Notes under the pieces: generated by a model
The model's database searches: none
What the model saw: the letters and a program-made list of their open reading frames with translations, nothing else
What the model was told of the DNA's origin: nothing
Translations under genes and position numbers: made by a program
Shown: piece by piece, positions 11,191-22,682 of the stretch
How positions within the stretch are numbered: the first letter of the stretch is position 1
Layout: the number at the start of each line of letters is the position of its first letter
DNA from: Lantana camara
Taxonomy: Eukaryota; Streptophyta; Magnoliopsida; Lamiales; Verbenaceae
Length of the DNA stretch: 64,000 nt
Assembly: GCA_037501455.1 (NCBI GenBank)
Contig: CM074865.1
Coordinates: forward strand, 18,236,501 to 18,300,500
Reading direction: 5' to 3'

Positions 11191-12266
11191 GGGATGATTA
11201 TGAGTAGGCTCTTAAGATTTGACAAAATTACGGTTTATCTTTTGGGGTTTGAAAATTTTCGAATTGGGTCGTTATTTTTTTCGTTAAATTTAACTGAATA
11301 TGTAATTTTATTATTTTGTCTCTAATATGCTGAAACTTAAGTGAATATATGTAATAAAGAGCTCGGTGAGGAGAGTTAATGCAAAGACTGAAATTTTTAG
11401 GGGGTTTTTAATGTAAGTACTTGAATTGTGTTTATACCTGACATTTTTTTCCAAAAAATACTACTTAATGATATTTTAATATTTTTATGATAAACTAATT
11501 TCATTCGTGAAGTTTATGGATACCTAATATTTTTCTATAGATATTGAACATTCATGTTTATATTGAAATGATATTCATTATATTTAAGGTAAATGTATTA
11601 CGGATCACCAACTTTTGGAATATTTATTTAAAATGACACTCACGGATATTTATGTGAATTTACTAATGCATTTGTTGATATTGGGGAATTTGTTATGATT
11701 TTCTATTCGAAAGGGAAATTTTGGTAGCGTACTAATTGATACTTGTCTGTTTTTTTTTATGAATTTTTATTTTTGAGGGGAAATTTGTTATAATGGTAAA
11801 TAAATTATCTTAAACTGACTTGTACAAAATATATATAAAATTAAGATATAAATATAAGAGAGAATTTATAACTATCAATCATACTTCATAGGAATAAATA
11901 TGCATGAAATATCTAATTCAATTTAAATTTATAGACAAAATATAAATATTAAATTAAATAACAACTCTTTAAATAAAAAAATCCAAAATAAATTAGCATT
12001 ATAATTATATCACTAAACTCTCAGTAAAATTACAGTATACCCCTTAAGAGTATTTCTGGAATGTAAATTTGAGTGAATAGTAAAATGAAGGCCAAATTGG
12101 GATTTTGAAAAGAAAAATGGTTGATGCCATCAAATTTAAACTGTGTGATTAACGACAGGTGTAATCTATAAGAGAGTGTAAAGGTTAGGGAGAGTTCGTA
12201 ATTTCTTAAAACTTAGAGAGTAACCTATAATTTCGTCAAATCTTACGGGTTTGTTGGTAATTATCC
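11191..12266. mobile_element. MITE-like inverted-repeat element, about 1.08 kb
   Basis: The left end GGGATGATTATGAG with CTTAAGATTTGACAAAATTACGG is mirrored on the right by the reverse complement GGATAATTACC with GTAAGATTTGACGAAATTATAGG. The ends read GGGAT(A/G)ATTA, a common plant MITE terminus. The interior is AT-rich and non-coding. A clean target duplication is not visible, so the exact ends are uncertain. It lies about 580 bases upstream of the DOG1-like start codon. Confidence 0.65.
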
Positions 12267-13306
12267 TATTATTTTTATTATAATTTTGTGTGAAAAAGAA
12301 AGGGTGTAAATATATAATTCTATATTAATTCATAGATTCTTGCTATTGTTAAATAGTATGGATTTTGATCTTGGGCTTGATATTTAATATAGGGCTTTGA
12401 AAATGATAAAGTAAACACCAATTGAGGGTGTTTGATTGAATATTTATTAGGCTATTTAAAAAAAAGTGTTAAATTGAAACAAGTAGATGGTCTAAAAATA
12501 AATATTTGTACTTTTAATTAGATAGATCATGAATTCAAATTTTATTAGGTTAGTTGAGAAACTAGTAATGATTTTCTTATAAAAAAAATTAAAAAAGATA
12601 AGGAGAAAGGGGGTTGATCGAGCGAAATTCCTGGAGATAGGACTCAAGTAGGGAACTCGTCGGCCACTCAAAGATTTGTATTTTAGGGAGTCTTGTTCTA
12701 GTTGGAAGCTGTCTGAAAAGAGGAGCAAACATGAGCACGAGGCTAACCTAAGAAAAGATAGGGTTAGACCCAACGTTGACACTCCAACCCTCAAGTTAGT
12801 GTCCTGAAGAGGTCGAATGTTTGAGGTCGAAAGTTGGAGTGCATTAAATGCGCTTACCTACCGGAATAAATGAGGGGATATTTATACCCTCAACCGTTGA
12901 GTGGTGGCAGACACCGTGTAACGCGCATGGGTTTACAACTAGCACACTACTCTGTCACATTTAATGTGCGGTTGGCCACTTATTGAGTTAGGTGATACTT
13001 AAGCCATCAAATGGGTGAAGTCCTCGAGCTTAGGGTCGAATAGTGGGCATATTGGATCTAATCTCAGCAAGAACATCTATCACCGACTCTTAGGTCGAAT
13101 GTGGAGGTTGAGCGACAATGGTTGGTGGCTACATATCCTCATAGGAGGATGCCACGTGGGAAAGTGGGTCCACACCATGACATTAGCCCTATCAAAGGTT
13201 GTTAGTTAGGGCTGACGTGGTGAGAACCTTCCAAGTTCCCGAGGCGGGCCCTGAAGATAATCATCGCACCTTTTTACCTTTCGATTCCCGCTCTTTTTAC
13301 CAACAA

Positions 13307-13314
13307 TATATAAG
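13307..13314 (+). promoter_or_regulatory. TATA box of the antisense ORF in the second relic
   Basis: TATATAAG in the context ACAATATATAAGGGCTC, about 180 bases before the ATG at 13497. It mirrors the promoter found at 6207-6213. Confidence 0.5.
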
Positions 13315-13496
13315 GGCTCACCATTTTTCACTTTCACACAAAAAGCAATTCGAGCGCACTAGAGACATTCAAGCTAGGAGTCCATAGAATCCAACTTTCG
13401 TTCAGTTAAGCAAACTCTGTCAATCTGACCTTTTAGGTACCCTTCGACCTATCTCTTTAGTTTTAGCATAAAATTTACATATTTGTTTTTGAGATT

Positions 13497-14870
13497 ATGG
13501 CCTCGAGGGAGGACATCCCTATGTCGACCAGTAAGACTCGACTCATTGACTCAGAAAAAACCCTCTCTCACGTCTTATAATTTTGTAAGGGAAGAGGACA
13601 TCTTGCGCGAAGATTTGAATAATAATCAGGACGAGTTGAAGATCACAGATTGGATAGTGAAGGATGAAACTCCGATTTCTTCGATTACTGGGGGGTTGAG
13701 TCATGCTCTAGTTCAGAGACTGATTCCAATTCAGGTTCAAAGAGCGATTCTAGCAATACTTCGATCGGATCGTTCGAGAAGGAGGTTGAGGACGAGGAAG
13801 TAGATATTATGGCCGTCTCCAGCTCCATCCACGAAGAGGAAGTGGAAGAGGTTTTCGAAGGAAGAGGAGGATGGTTCTGAGTCTCTTCAAGATCCATAAT
13901 CCATTACGTCAGCTAAAGATCCTCAGGGAATTATTTTCAGGATCTTCCTTGACAAATTGACCGAGCTGAGAGACATGGTTTTTGGGAGGGCTCCAGAGTA
14001 CGGGGTTACGATATAATTCGAACAAAAAAGGAGGTTCGGATAATGAATTCTCTGAAAGACTATGTAGCCATAAACTTTCATGCTGTTGACTACGGGTTTA
14101 GGCTTTTGATAGCTAAGGACATGCTTGATTTGCTCAACACTCTCAATATAAGCACGATCCAGCTGCTGCTAAACTTATACGCCATGATCAACCGACTCCG
14201 ATCTCTGTTGAAGTGCCTAGACTACTGATCGACCCTATTTTGCCCAATTGAGATATTCAAAGCTACTCTAACATCAGATAAGTTAGCGTTTGGCCCGGGC
14301 TATATCCAACTACAATCAAGTCTAAACTTAAATTGGTTCATCCTCCAACCTCCTCGAACGGAAAGAGGTGGAATGAGAGTTTTGTTTTCATCAAGTCGGA
14401 GAATTGATGGTCAAACCCGACTAATCAATCATGGAGTGTGGATCCGTTGTCGACCATGCCTAAAGGGAGTACGGGATGACCGAACACTTTGATTAGGGAC
14501 TTGCAAGAACTCGGGCCACTCGACTCCAAAGTCATCATACAAGCTCAGAACCTGATTGACTTGGGACTTGCTTCTAGAATTAGAGGAGACTTCGACCCTG
14601 GTATTCGACTGAGAACCCTTCTCGAGGCCGATGTACTGTTTACTTGTTTTTATTTTCATTGTTATTCCAGTTGTAGGTTGAGTGTGCTAACTCGCCTCTT
14701 TTGTTTTGTTTTGTTTTTTTTTTTTTGAAGATCAACTGATAATGAATGCCCACGTGGAAGCAATGATGATGGAAATGGAGGCCCTCAATAAAGAGAGGTC
14801 GAGATGAGAGAAGAGGATGGCCTGACCTAAGACGAAGTTTAGGTGAATAAGAAAGAGGCATCCTTCCAAA
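13497..14870 (+). pseudogene. Antisense ORF of a Tat element, third copy, heavily degraded
   Basis: Starts ATGGCCTCGAGGGAGG. The block at 14043-14228 encodes VDYGFRLLIAKDMLDLLN then LLLNLYAMINRLRSLLK, which aligns with the YGFRLPLSPFQ and LLPNGQAMVTAFRLLMK segments at 4921-5682. A later block near 14360 (ERKRWNESFVFIKSEN) matches the NWKQFFFVEAP region of the copy at 19143. Several stops and frame changes make it non-functional. It ends at the LTR inserted at 14895. Confidence 0.65.
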
Positions 14871-14894
14871 CATGTTACAACATAAGATCCCCGG

Positions 14895-17078
14895 TGTGAC
14901 GCCCCGTGTTTTGAAGACTAATGAGGTATGACGTCACGAGTGAGGTCAGACCGAGTGTTGTGTGTTTTAATTATTTAACTCTGACATTTCATACCTAACT
15001 TGTTAATGTAAATTTTATTTAAGCTGTGTACGCATTAGAATTTATTTAAATGTACTTGGACTCAATTGTCCAATGTTTGAAATATTAGGGACCTAATTGA
15101 GATTAGGGTGTTTGAGCTATTTTTCAGCTAACTTGAGCTCGGGGATTGGAATTCTAATTCTGACCCACCATTGGATTTGTTTCGGCGATTCGGGTCCAAT
15201 GGAAATAGCCTCGCCTTTTTCTAAAGTCGTTTGACCTTCATACTGATTTAATTTCCAACCGTTTGAACCGAACCCATCGTGAACCGAACTGAACTGAACC
15301 GATTTTCTTGGTTATATGGACCGAACCTCCACCTCCTTTCTCCCATTTGCTTTACAGAGGTCCCAAGAGAAGGAAGAAGGAGGAAGATGCCACTATTCAC
15401 CTCAATCTTCGAGCTTGAGATTTTGACTCCATTTCTCGCCCGATCAACGATCCAAGGTAAGCAATGTATTCCTCTATTTGACTGCTTCGATTTCTCTCGA
15501 TTGAATCTTGTTTAAGTTCTTGAATTCGTGGTTGTGATGAAGATGATAAATAGTGCCTAAATACGAAAATTTTCTCCCAATGTGCTTAAACGTGGATTAA
15601 TCGAGCTAAGATCATAGTATGTTGTTCCCGAGAGTGTGCTTGTCGTTTATTTGTTGGAATCTTGCTCGTTGCTTGCTCCTAGCTTGAACCACCATTGTTG
15701 CACCTTGTATGAGCTTCTATGACAATTTGTTTCTTGCTTCGATTCTTGAGTGCATTTCATGTTTAAGTTGTTAAGCATGTTATTTGGGACTTATATATGC
15801 ATTTTGGTGTGATTTGAGGTTGTGGTTGTGTTGTTGCCTTGTTTTTCTCCTTTTTCCGCAATTGTTGAAGCTTTTGGAGCTTGGGGACGAAGGAGAGACA
15901 TGGGCTATGAAGAAAATGAGACACGCCCGTGTCTCAAGCCCTTTTTCATGTCTGTACTCTGACACTCCTGTGTCTCTCTTTTGCCTTGAGGGGAGAAACG
16001 GGTCTGCCTGCACGTATGCACTGATTTGTTCATCTTTACCTACCCAAACGAGCTCCGATTGACCTAAAATTTTAACCACAAAAACCTTTTGAAGTCTAGA
16101 GTATTCTCCAATTAGAATCACATCAATATCATTTCTGGTTTGTGAGTTATAACCACTTTAATTTTGTGTTGCCACTTTACCGAAAATCTGCATTCATCCA
16201 ACTTCGGGCCTACGCCATTTTCACATTGCTTTGAACCATAATTTGAACCATATATCATTGGAAAGACCTATTTTTCTAGTTTCATACCCAATAAAAAAAA
16301 CTTAATTCAAACTTCTAGAACTCGAGATCCTCCCATTTTTCTACAGCTTGCGCGTTTTCGAAAATTGTCAGCTTTTGCTAAACTTTGATAAAACCTCTCT
16401 TATTGCGTTCCTTTCACTTCCTTGACTTTTGTATGTTATTTATATGAATTTTATACTTGATTAAGTGTTAATTATGTTATTCTTTGGCACTCTATGGTTC
16501 TTAATTGCTTAAAATCGATTGTAACTCCGTGTTTTATGTGAATTGAATTCGTATGATTGGAGTGTATGCTTTTGTGACCTCCTTGGACTTAATTGCATCT
16601 CTTATGTATTAATTGAATGTCTTACATGTTAAGTGTCACTTTATTGATAATTTATTTAATTATGAAGATAATGGTATTGTTCTATGTATTTACATGGCGT
16701 AAATGATTTCATTGCTAGTTACATGGAACATTAATTGTGCACATGAACACTATTATAACATATCATATCATTTTATAATTCTTGCACACATGTTATATCA
16801 TTTCATATCATTCTACGACACCTCATATCAGTGCCATACGTTCTATTTGGTTTCATATTGAGTCATTTCTCACGAGTACACATTGTTCCTTCTCTTGTAC
16901 AGTTTGTTTCCAGGGCGAAGACTTCCGGATCGAATAGGCACCCGTATTGTTCATGTTTCTTGTCTCGTGGTATTCCAGGTGAGGGTGATTTTGTTCTAGT
17001 TACGTATTGAGCCCTATAACCTTATGTAACAAGTTTTAGCCAAAAACCTAATGTGTATATATATATATATATATATAG
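14895..17078 (+). mobile_element. 3'-truncated LTR of the TGTAACGCCC family
   Basis: Starts TGTGACGCCCCG and shares with the LTR at 29240 a TATGACGTCAC box near its start, a splice-donor-like AAGGTAAGC (15452), the block GAGCTCCGATTGACCT (16041) with TTTTGAAGTCTAGAG, and a segment ending in a TA repeat at 17054-17078. After that it does not continue; the structured 3' part seen in the complete LTRs is missing. An 18-base near-palindrome GAGACACGCCCGTGTCTC lies at 15918-15935. Confidence 0.75.
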
Positions 17079-17409
17079 GGAAAATTGCAAAATTGGTATA
17101 CCATCTCCACACATTCAGTCGATCTGGTACACTAAATTTTCGGCCAGCAAATAAACCCCACAACTCTAAAAAATAAGCAAAACTATGCCAATTTCAGATG
17201 ATATTGAAAACAGCGGTCGGAAAACCATCCTGGTATTGCCACATCATTAATATTTCCTACATGTCAATAATATCTTGGCCACTTCATTTTTCACTTATTA
17301 TGTGGCTTTTTCGAAGGTTAATGACATTTACACAATTGTTGACACATTGTAGAGGGAAAATTCCCACAAAAAACATACAACTTATTAATTTTTCTTTATA
17401 AAATATACC
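17079..17409. other. Unclassified sequence between two LTRs
   Basis: Starts GGGAAAATTGCAAAATTGGT, a wording common at ends of plant MITEs, but no matching inverted end was found. No gene. Confidence 0.3.
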
Positions 17410-18338
17410 TGATGGTGCAGGAATAGGAAAATCCTAAAAACAACCAATCACTTTCAAGATTTGTTTATGAGGGGAAGACCATCACAGGCGTTGAGCCTCA
17501 GGAACTGGGTTTCCAGGTGAGCGTGGGTTCTTCCAGCTAGGTTAACACCAGAAAGTGCAGTGGGGATGCAGTGAAAATGGTGGAATGCCGGGAGCTTTGG
17601 GGAAGATGAAGTTCAGAGGAAAAAATGGTGCCCAGTTCAATATGCAAGTATATTGTGTGGAAGATGACCTTGGGAGTGTTGTGCAGAACTTCCCTATTTA
17701 TACGTTGAGGACAGGGGTATTTTGGGTAAATTGACCATGTGGTCCCAAACCCGCGTTGTCCTATACACTTGGTGTCATGTGATGACGTGAAAGTGATGGC
17801 TTTGCAGGCTGGCAGAGTCAGGTACGAGGTGCGCACCAACATTGTGTCAGAGGTTGTTGGCGAGCGTATAGTGTGGGGATATTTTAGCTATGCTTCTCGT
17901 TTCTCTGAAAGTGCCCTCGAGAAGGGCACTCTACCGCGGTGGGGTTGACCCTCGGGGAGAATAGTACTCTTTGGCGCTGAGCACGAGCGTTGGGTACGCT
18001 CGAGAAAGGTTCCCCTGGTGGATGACCATGAGCGCTTGGGGCCCAATCGTGGAGCGTGTGTGAACCCGAGCGTAAAGACAAAGGGGATCCTTGGTGTGGA
18101 AGAGAGGGTGTCCGGATCCGAAGCGTCCCTTGGGACCGAAATACGAGCGTCCGAGGGGATTGGTGGGTGGATCCAGCGCCCGTGACTTGGGCCGTGGTGC
18201 GCAAGTCCGGATCAGATAAGTGATGAGGGAATGGGCCGAGTCAGTTCCACGTGCCCATTACCGCGAGCGTTAGAACTCTGAGTTCTTCAGATCGCGACAC
18301 GTGTGCGGTACTGATCTGAGCGTGATTTGGCCTCGTCA
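17410..18338 (-). mobile_element. 3' LTR of the Tat element
   Basis: On the minus strand it starts TGACGAGGCCAAATCACG right after the polypurine tract and ends CCTGCACCATCA. The TATA box TATAAATAGGG is at plus coordinates 17692-17702. The start matches the LTR at 59292 (TGATGAGGCTAAAATACG) and the end matches that at 7346 (ACCATCA). About 929 bases. Confidence 0.8.
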
Positions 18339-18350
18339 TTTGCCCCCCAA
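18339..18350 (-). other. Polypurine tract of the Tat element
   Basis: TTGGGGGGCAAA on the minus strand, directly before the LTR start TGACGAGG. Confidence 0.75.
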
Positions 18351-18944
18351 ATTAAGTAGTTACGCTTTGAGCGTACTATAGAATTTTGAAACCGGAACCT
18401 AATTTTGAATATGCGAGGGTCACGATATTAAGAGGGAAGTGACTGTCTGTCTTCTGTAACGGACATCCTCTGACAAGTTAATAGTTGAGGTCATGTCCGC
18501 ATTAAATGCTGAGTGGCGACGTGGGCGCGTGCACCAGGGTAGTGGCGCGTGTCTGTTGGGAGGCGTGAGGCGGTTACTAAAAGTGGGGGAGTTTCCAAGG
18601 CGAGAATGATTACTTTTTCAAATACCAAACCCTAATTACCACAGAATCTTTCGCTATAGATAGGAATTTAGAAGCTTTTGTCATTCTTTACGCATTCAAA
18701 ACTTTCTTAAAGCAAACCAACAACAAATTCTCTGTTATTTCTTGTGACTTCTGGCAGGCTCCTTCTTCAATCTTTTAGGTAAATCCTCGTAATTTCTAGT
18801 TTTTCTTGTGCTAACCCTAGATTTAGGTTGCGTTGAGTGTTGTTCTTGCGTGAGGAAGCTTTTAAGTCATCAGATCCAAACTGTAATCCTTCTTCCCCTT
18901 TGAATTTCTGTTGAAAGCTCCATCTTCAAGAACACAGAGCAGTA

Positions 18945-20219
18945 ATGGCGGAAAACGTTGTAGATGAGATGGTGAGGGAGATAGATGAGATGTCTGTAGG
19001 AAGCTCTTCTCCTCATGATGAAATTCCAACTGCTATTCCAATAGCAAGGGCTCCTGAAGAGGCCGGGGACGAAGATTTGGATGCAGCAGTTCAAGGGATG
19101 AATGAGTTTGATCCCCAAGGGGTAGATCAGATTTTTGAATAGATGAACTTAGTGCTTCAGATGCAGAGGCAATGGGAAAGGGTTCTTCCCCTATTGAACA
19201 GTGCTGTGAGGACACAAGACCACCAAGTTACGGTAGCGCTTGCGGCCCCTGAAAATGAAGCGGGGCCTTCCGGGAGTCAAGGCGACGAGGAGCCCCCCCG
19301 AAAACGTCAAAGGAAAGGAAAAGAGCCGGCTACTAAGGTGAGGAAAGACAATCCTCATCAGATACATAAGTCTCCAGATGAGATTGAGAGCACCCTGACG
19401 CTCGCGGAACTGGCTGAGTTGAAATCCGTAGTCTACTGGGATGATATATACAAAACTCGTCTTCCCCTCGGGCGTGAGAGAGCTAATCGACCGCCCCCAG
19501 GAATGTTGACAGTTTACAAGGATACCGTATTGGCTGGAGGGTTGAGATTTTCGATTCCCTCCTCTATCGCCAACTTGCTAAACGCTCTGAGCCTATGCCC
19601 CTCCCAAGTGTTGCCTAACGGGATAGCGCTGATGAATGCCTTTGTGATTCTGATGAGGGCAACAGGTCACGAGCCTTCATTTGATAACTTCAACAGTCAG
19701 ATCGAGGTGGTCCGCTCCCCACGCTCGTCCTCTAGGGATGGGTTTTACTACGCCCAGGCTAAATCAGGGTTGAGGATGATCGACTCGCCCTCAACTTCGT
19801 ACGGGGAGAACTGGAAGCAATTCTTCTTCGTGGAGGCACCCGGGGGGATTTTTGGGGTATCTCGAGCGTGGATAATACATGGAGAAGGGTCCTTAGTTAA
19901 ACAAAGACCTGGGGATAAGATTTTCGAGCATTGGGCGAAAAGCTTAGCTCTCGTGATGAAAAATGAGAAGAAGGTAATTAAGGCCAAGGACTTGATGAGG
20001 AACGAAGGGATACTGTTCCGTTATGGGCTCTCAAACCCCACAGACATGAGAGCCAACCCCCCCGCTCAAATCATGGACCGCGACGGTTAGATTCTAGGAA
20101 CTAACTCCCCTAACACTTAGATTAGCATCACTAACTTGTCTAGATTGCGGTATCTTTATAACAAATATTCTGATCATATCCTTCTAACACTCTTCTTTCC
20201 TCTGTTTGCAGAAGCATAA
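18945..20219 (+). pseudogene. Antisense gene of the Tat element, part 1 (putative gypsy-type transposon domain)
   Basis: ATG at 18945. A single frame runs to 20090 with one internal TAG at 19140-19142. The N-terminal 65 residues are acidic. A basic patch PPRKRQRKGK follows near 19296, a likely nuclear signal. The conserved domain spans about 19500-19900: GLRFSIPSSIANLLN, then QVLPNGIALMNAFVILMR, then NWKQFFFVEAP. A candidate intron runs from 20086 (GACG/GTTAG) to 20211 (TTTGCAG). Spliced, the frame ends at TAA 20217-20219. It lies on the strand opposite gag-pol. The biochemical role of this family is not known. The upstream region 18356-18944 contains the probable promoter (CTATAGATA near 18655). 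Confidence 0.8.
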
Positions 20220-20225
20220 ATACTG

Positions 20226-21756
20226 ATGGCCGGACCGACCGCTGAAGGTATCTTGGCAATGATGCGCTTTCAAAGAGCGGGAGTGAACCAACATCAGCAA
20301 CAACAAAAGCAGAACCAACAGGCTCCTAATGCTCCACGAGGGGGGCACGGTACCCGGCGAGGGTCTGGACGAGGAACGAGTGGTCGAGGGGATGGCCGAG
20401 GAGCTGGCCATATAGAAAATTTGACCCTCCCAGACATTCGCGGCGTCACTTCTTCTGGCGCTACCGTGGGGCCAGCACAAACGGGCTCGCATGGATCCCA
20501 CAGCAACCACTCTGGCTCTGTGGTCCAAATCTTCGAAGAAGAGCGGGCCGAGCGTTCGGGAAAGAGGAAGAGGATGCCGGGTTCTATCCCCATTACGGGA
20601 AAGGGGAAAGAGGTTGTAGTGGGCCAGCATGGCGAAGATGGCGATACCTTATCCTCTGAGGATAAGGACTTCTGGAAAACCGGGTGTGAAGGCGATACTC
20701 GTTACGGGCGCCAAAGGAAAGATGGCCCTGTACTCTTGAAGAAGAGCTCATCCACCCATAACTTGGTTACGGGGATTGTGAGCAAGATGCAATTCTCCGG
20801 GGACCACGACAAGTTGAACGAGCAGGATGCTATCCGGGTGGCGGACGACGCCTGCTACGCCCTCATAACGGTAAGTACTTGAATTTCCCCCAAGAACCTC
20901 CACCCTCGAGTTAAATTTGCAATAACTTCCATTTTCCCTGGCTTCTTAGAAGGTACTCTACAGGCTGAAGAACTTGCAGAAGCGAGTGAAGGTCTATTCC
21001 GAGCATAAGGCCAAGTACAAGAAGATGATGCACATCTCTGATTTCGGTCAGCTGCAAGAGGACTACAACAATATCTCTGCGGAGCTCAAGGCGCTCAAGC
21101 TTGATCATGAATGGGCCAAGAAGGCGCTGAAGGACCAAGAGGATACCTATCTGGTGCTGGACGAGCGCTACAGAAAACTGAAGGAGGAGCGCAACCAGTT
21201 AAAGGCTGACAATAAGGAGCTTAACAAACACTTGACCGAGCATAATCAGTAGTTCGAGGCAACAAGGAAAGAGCTTGCTGACTTGCGGGGGCAAGTTGAG
21301 GGCCTGGAGTCGAGGGTTGCTTGGGAGGCGGTCGTCAAATTTGTACGCTCTAAGGTATTTGGCTTCGCCGCGAACCTGCACTGCTTGGACAACGCTCGCC
21401 GCTTCTTCTGGAAATCCGTGGGCCAATTGATCAAGCTGGGCCTGGTGCCTCCCTCTACCCGTTCGGACGAGCGCTTGAGGATGGATTTGGACGAGAACTT
21501 GGAGCCTATGGTCGCCGATAGTGATCCAACTGAGGACTTCACAGAATCGGAGTATAATGATTTGGTCGTTATGCTTCAAAAGGAATACATGGCAGCCAAC
21601 TCGATCGATCTCGAGCCCTTAGCAATTAATGAGGGTATGCATACGGACACCCAAGAAGATCCCAGCCGTGATGACGCTCAAGCCTCCGATGCTCAAATCC
21701 TTGCTCCTGTCCCCCTATCTATTGTACCTCCGGAGCCTGAGAATGAAACCCACTGA
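20226..21756 (+). pseudogene. Antisense gene of the Tat element, part 2 (coiled-coil protein, two exons)
   Basis: ATG at 20226, seven bases after the stop of part 1, so the two may once have been one gene. Exon 1 (20226-20870) encodes a Gln-rich stretch, a Gly/Arg-rich RGG-like region (RGSGRGTSGRGDGRG) and a basic GKRKR. It ends at a strong donor ACG/GTAAGT. The acceptor CTTCTTAG is at 20949, and exon 2 (20950-21756) continues in frame. It is a long heptad-type coiled coil (QKRVKVYSEHKAKYKKMM to LKADNKELNKHL) with one TAG at 21250-21252, then an acidic tail rich in Pro and Glu. The function is unknown. Both ambers in parts 1 and 2 could be single C-to-T changes from CAG. Confidence 0.75.
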
Positions 21757-22682
21757 ATCTTTCCTCTTGTTTAATTTGAATCTATAACCAACTCTCCATT
21801 TCCAATATAATTTCTATTCCCGCACTTGTAACTTTCCATTTAAGTTAATGAAGTTCCATTTTCTTTCCTGCTGCACTGTGATACCTTGAGCGTTGGATGC
21901 TGATTTCTGCTTAGAGTTCTGCGAGTTAGAATGTATTGGCGCGAGGGTGTATCTCATGAGGGATACCCTGGACATATTCTCCTTGAGGCCCAAACTTGAA
22001 CTTAGGATTCCACTTAGGAATTTGCCTAAGTGTTCGCCTTTAATGGAAATTAGCACAAGTGTTGAATAATAAAGAGCATAACGATGGTATCACCCAGGAC
22101 TTAAAAATCAATAGGAGGGTTCGCCAAGTGCATGTTTCGGTCCAGAATTAATCTAAATGTTGTAAAATAACGAACATAGCTAGGGTTTAAACTTGAACTT
22201 AGAAAACCAACATAGGGATTAGCTAAGTGTTTACCCTTTACGAGCGTATGTGTATTTGTGAGATGAGGATCACTAAAGGGGCCCAGGAGCGCGAGCTGGA
22301 GTAGTTAGCATTCAGTTGGTGCAATTGGGTGTGTACTATCCTGGGTTTTGACCATCCATTTAAGAAGGGTTCCGTTGCTTAAGACCATCAAGCGGTTTAG
22401 TGTGGAGCACCCTTAGCACACAGTTAGCGTTGATGCATAGTAGGGGTATGCTCGTTTAAGAGAGTCCCCCATGAGAATGGATACCAAGCCGTTCGACGTG
22501 GAGTACCCTCAACACGGAGTTAGCGTTGGTAGGATTGATGATGCAATTTAACCAGAAATTAAATCAAGTATAGAATAAGCAATGTACACAAGATACTTAC
22601 TGACGTTTTGTATTCCCTTCAAAGGATGTATTTGTCAAAAGAAGATATAGTGTGCCCCGAGAGGGGATTTACAAGATTTGCC
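21757..22682. other. Spacer between convergent genes, with imperfect repeats
   Basis: The region lies between the 3' end of the plus-strand antisense gene and the 3' end of the minus-strand integrase. It holds imperfect repeats, for example GTGTGGAGCACCC at 22399 and ACGTGGAGTACCC at 22496, each followed by AGTTAGCGTTG, a period of about 98 bases. Motifs with CTTGAACTTAG and CTAAGTGTT recur near 21990 and 22195. No gene. Confidence 0.6.

Larger units (their letters stand above)
12600..14894 (-). mobile_element. Second, decayed Tat element relic (3' LTR piece and antisense ORF)
   Basis: On the minus strand a TATA box (plus coordinates 12879-12886) is followed by CTTGAGGGTTGGAGTGTC (plus 12776-12795), the same start-region motif seen at 7161 and 59930. 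To its right lies a plus-strand antisense ORF (13497 on) with its own TATA box. The order 3' LTR then antisense ORF copies the element at 17410-21756. The LTR ends could not be fixed. The relic is cut on the right by the LTR at 14895. Confidence 0.65.

Noticed and set aside
17079..17409. MITE beginning GGGAAAATTGCAAAATTGGT
   Set aside because: No inverted partner end was found before the next LTR.
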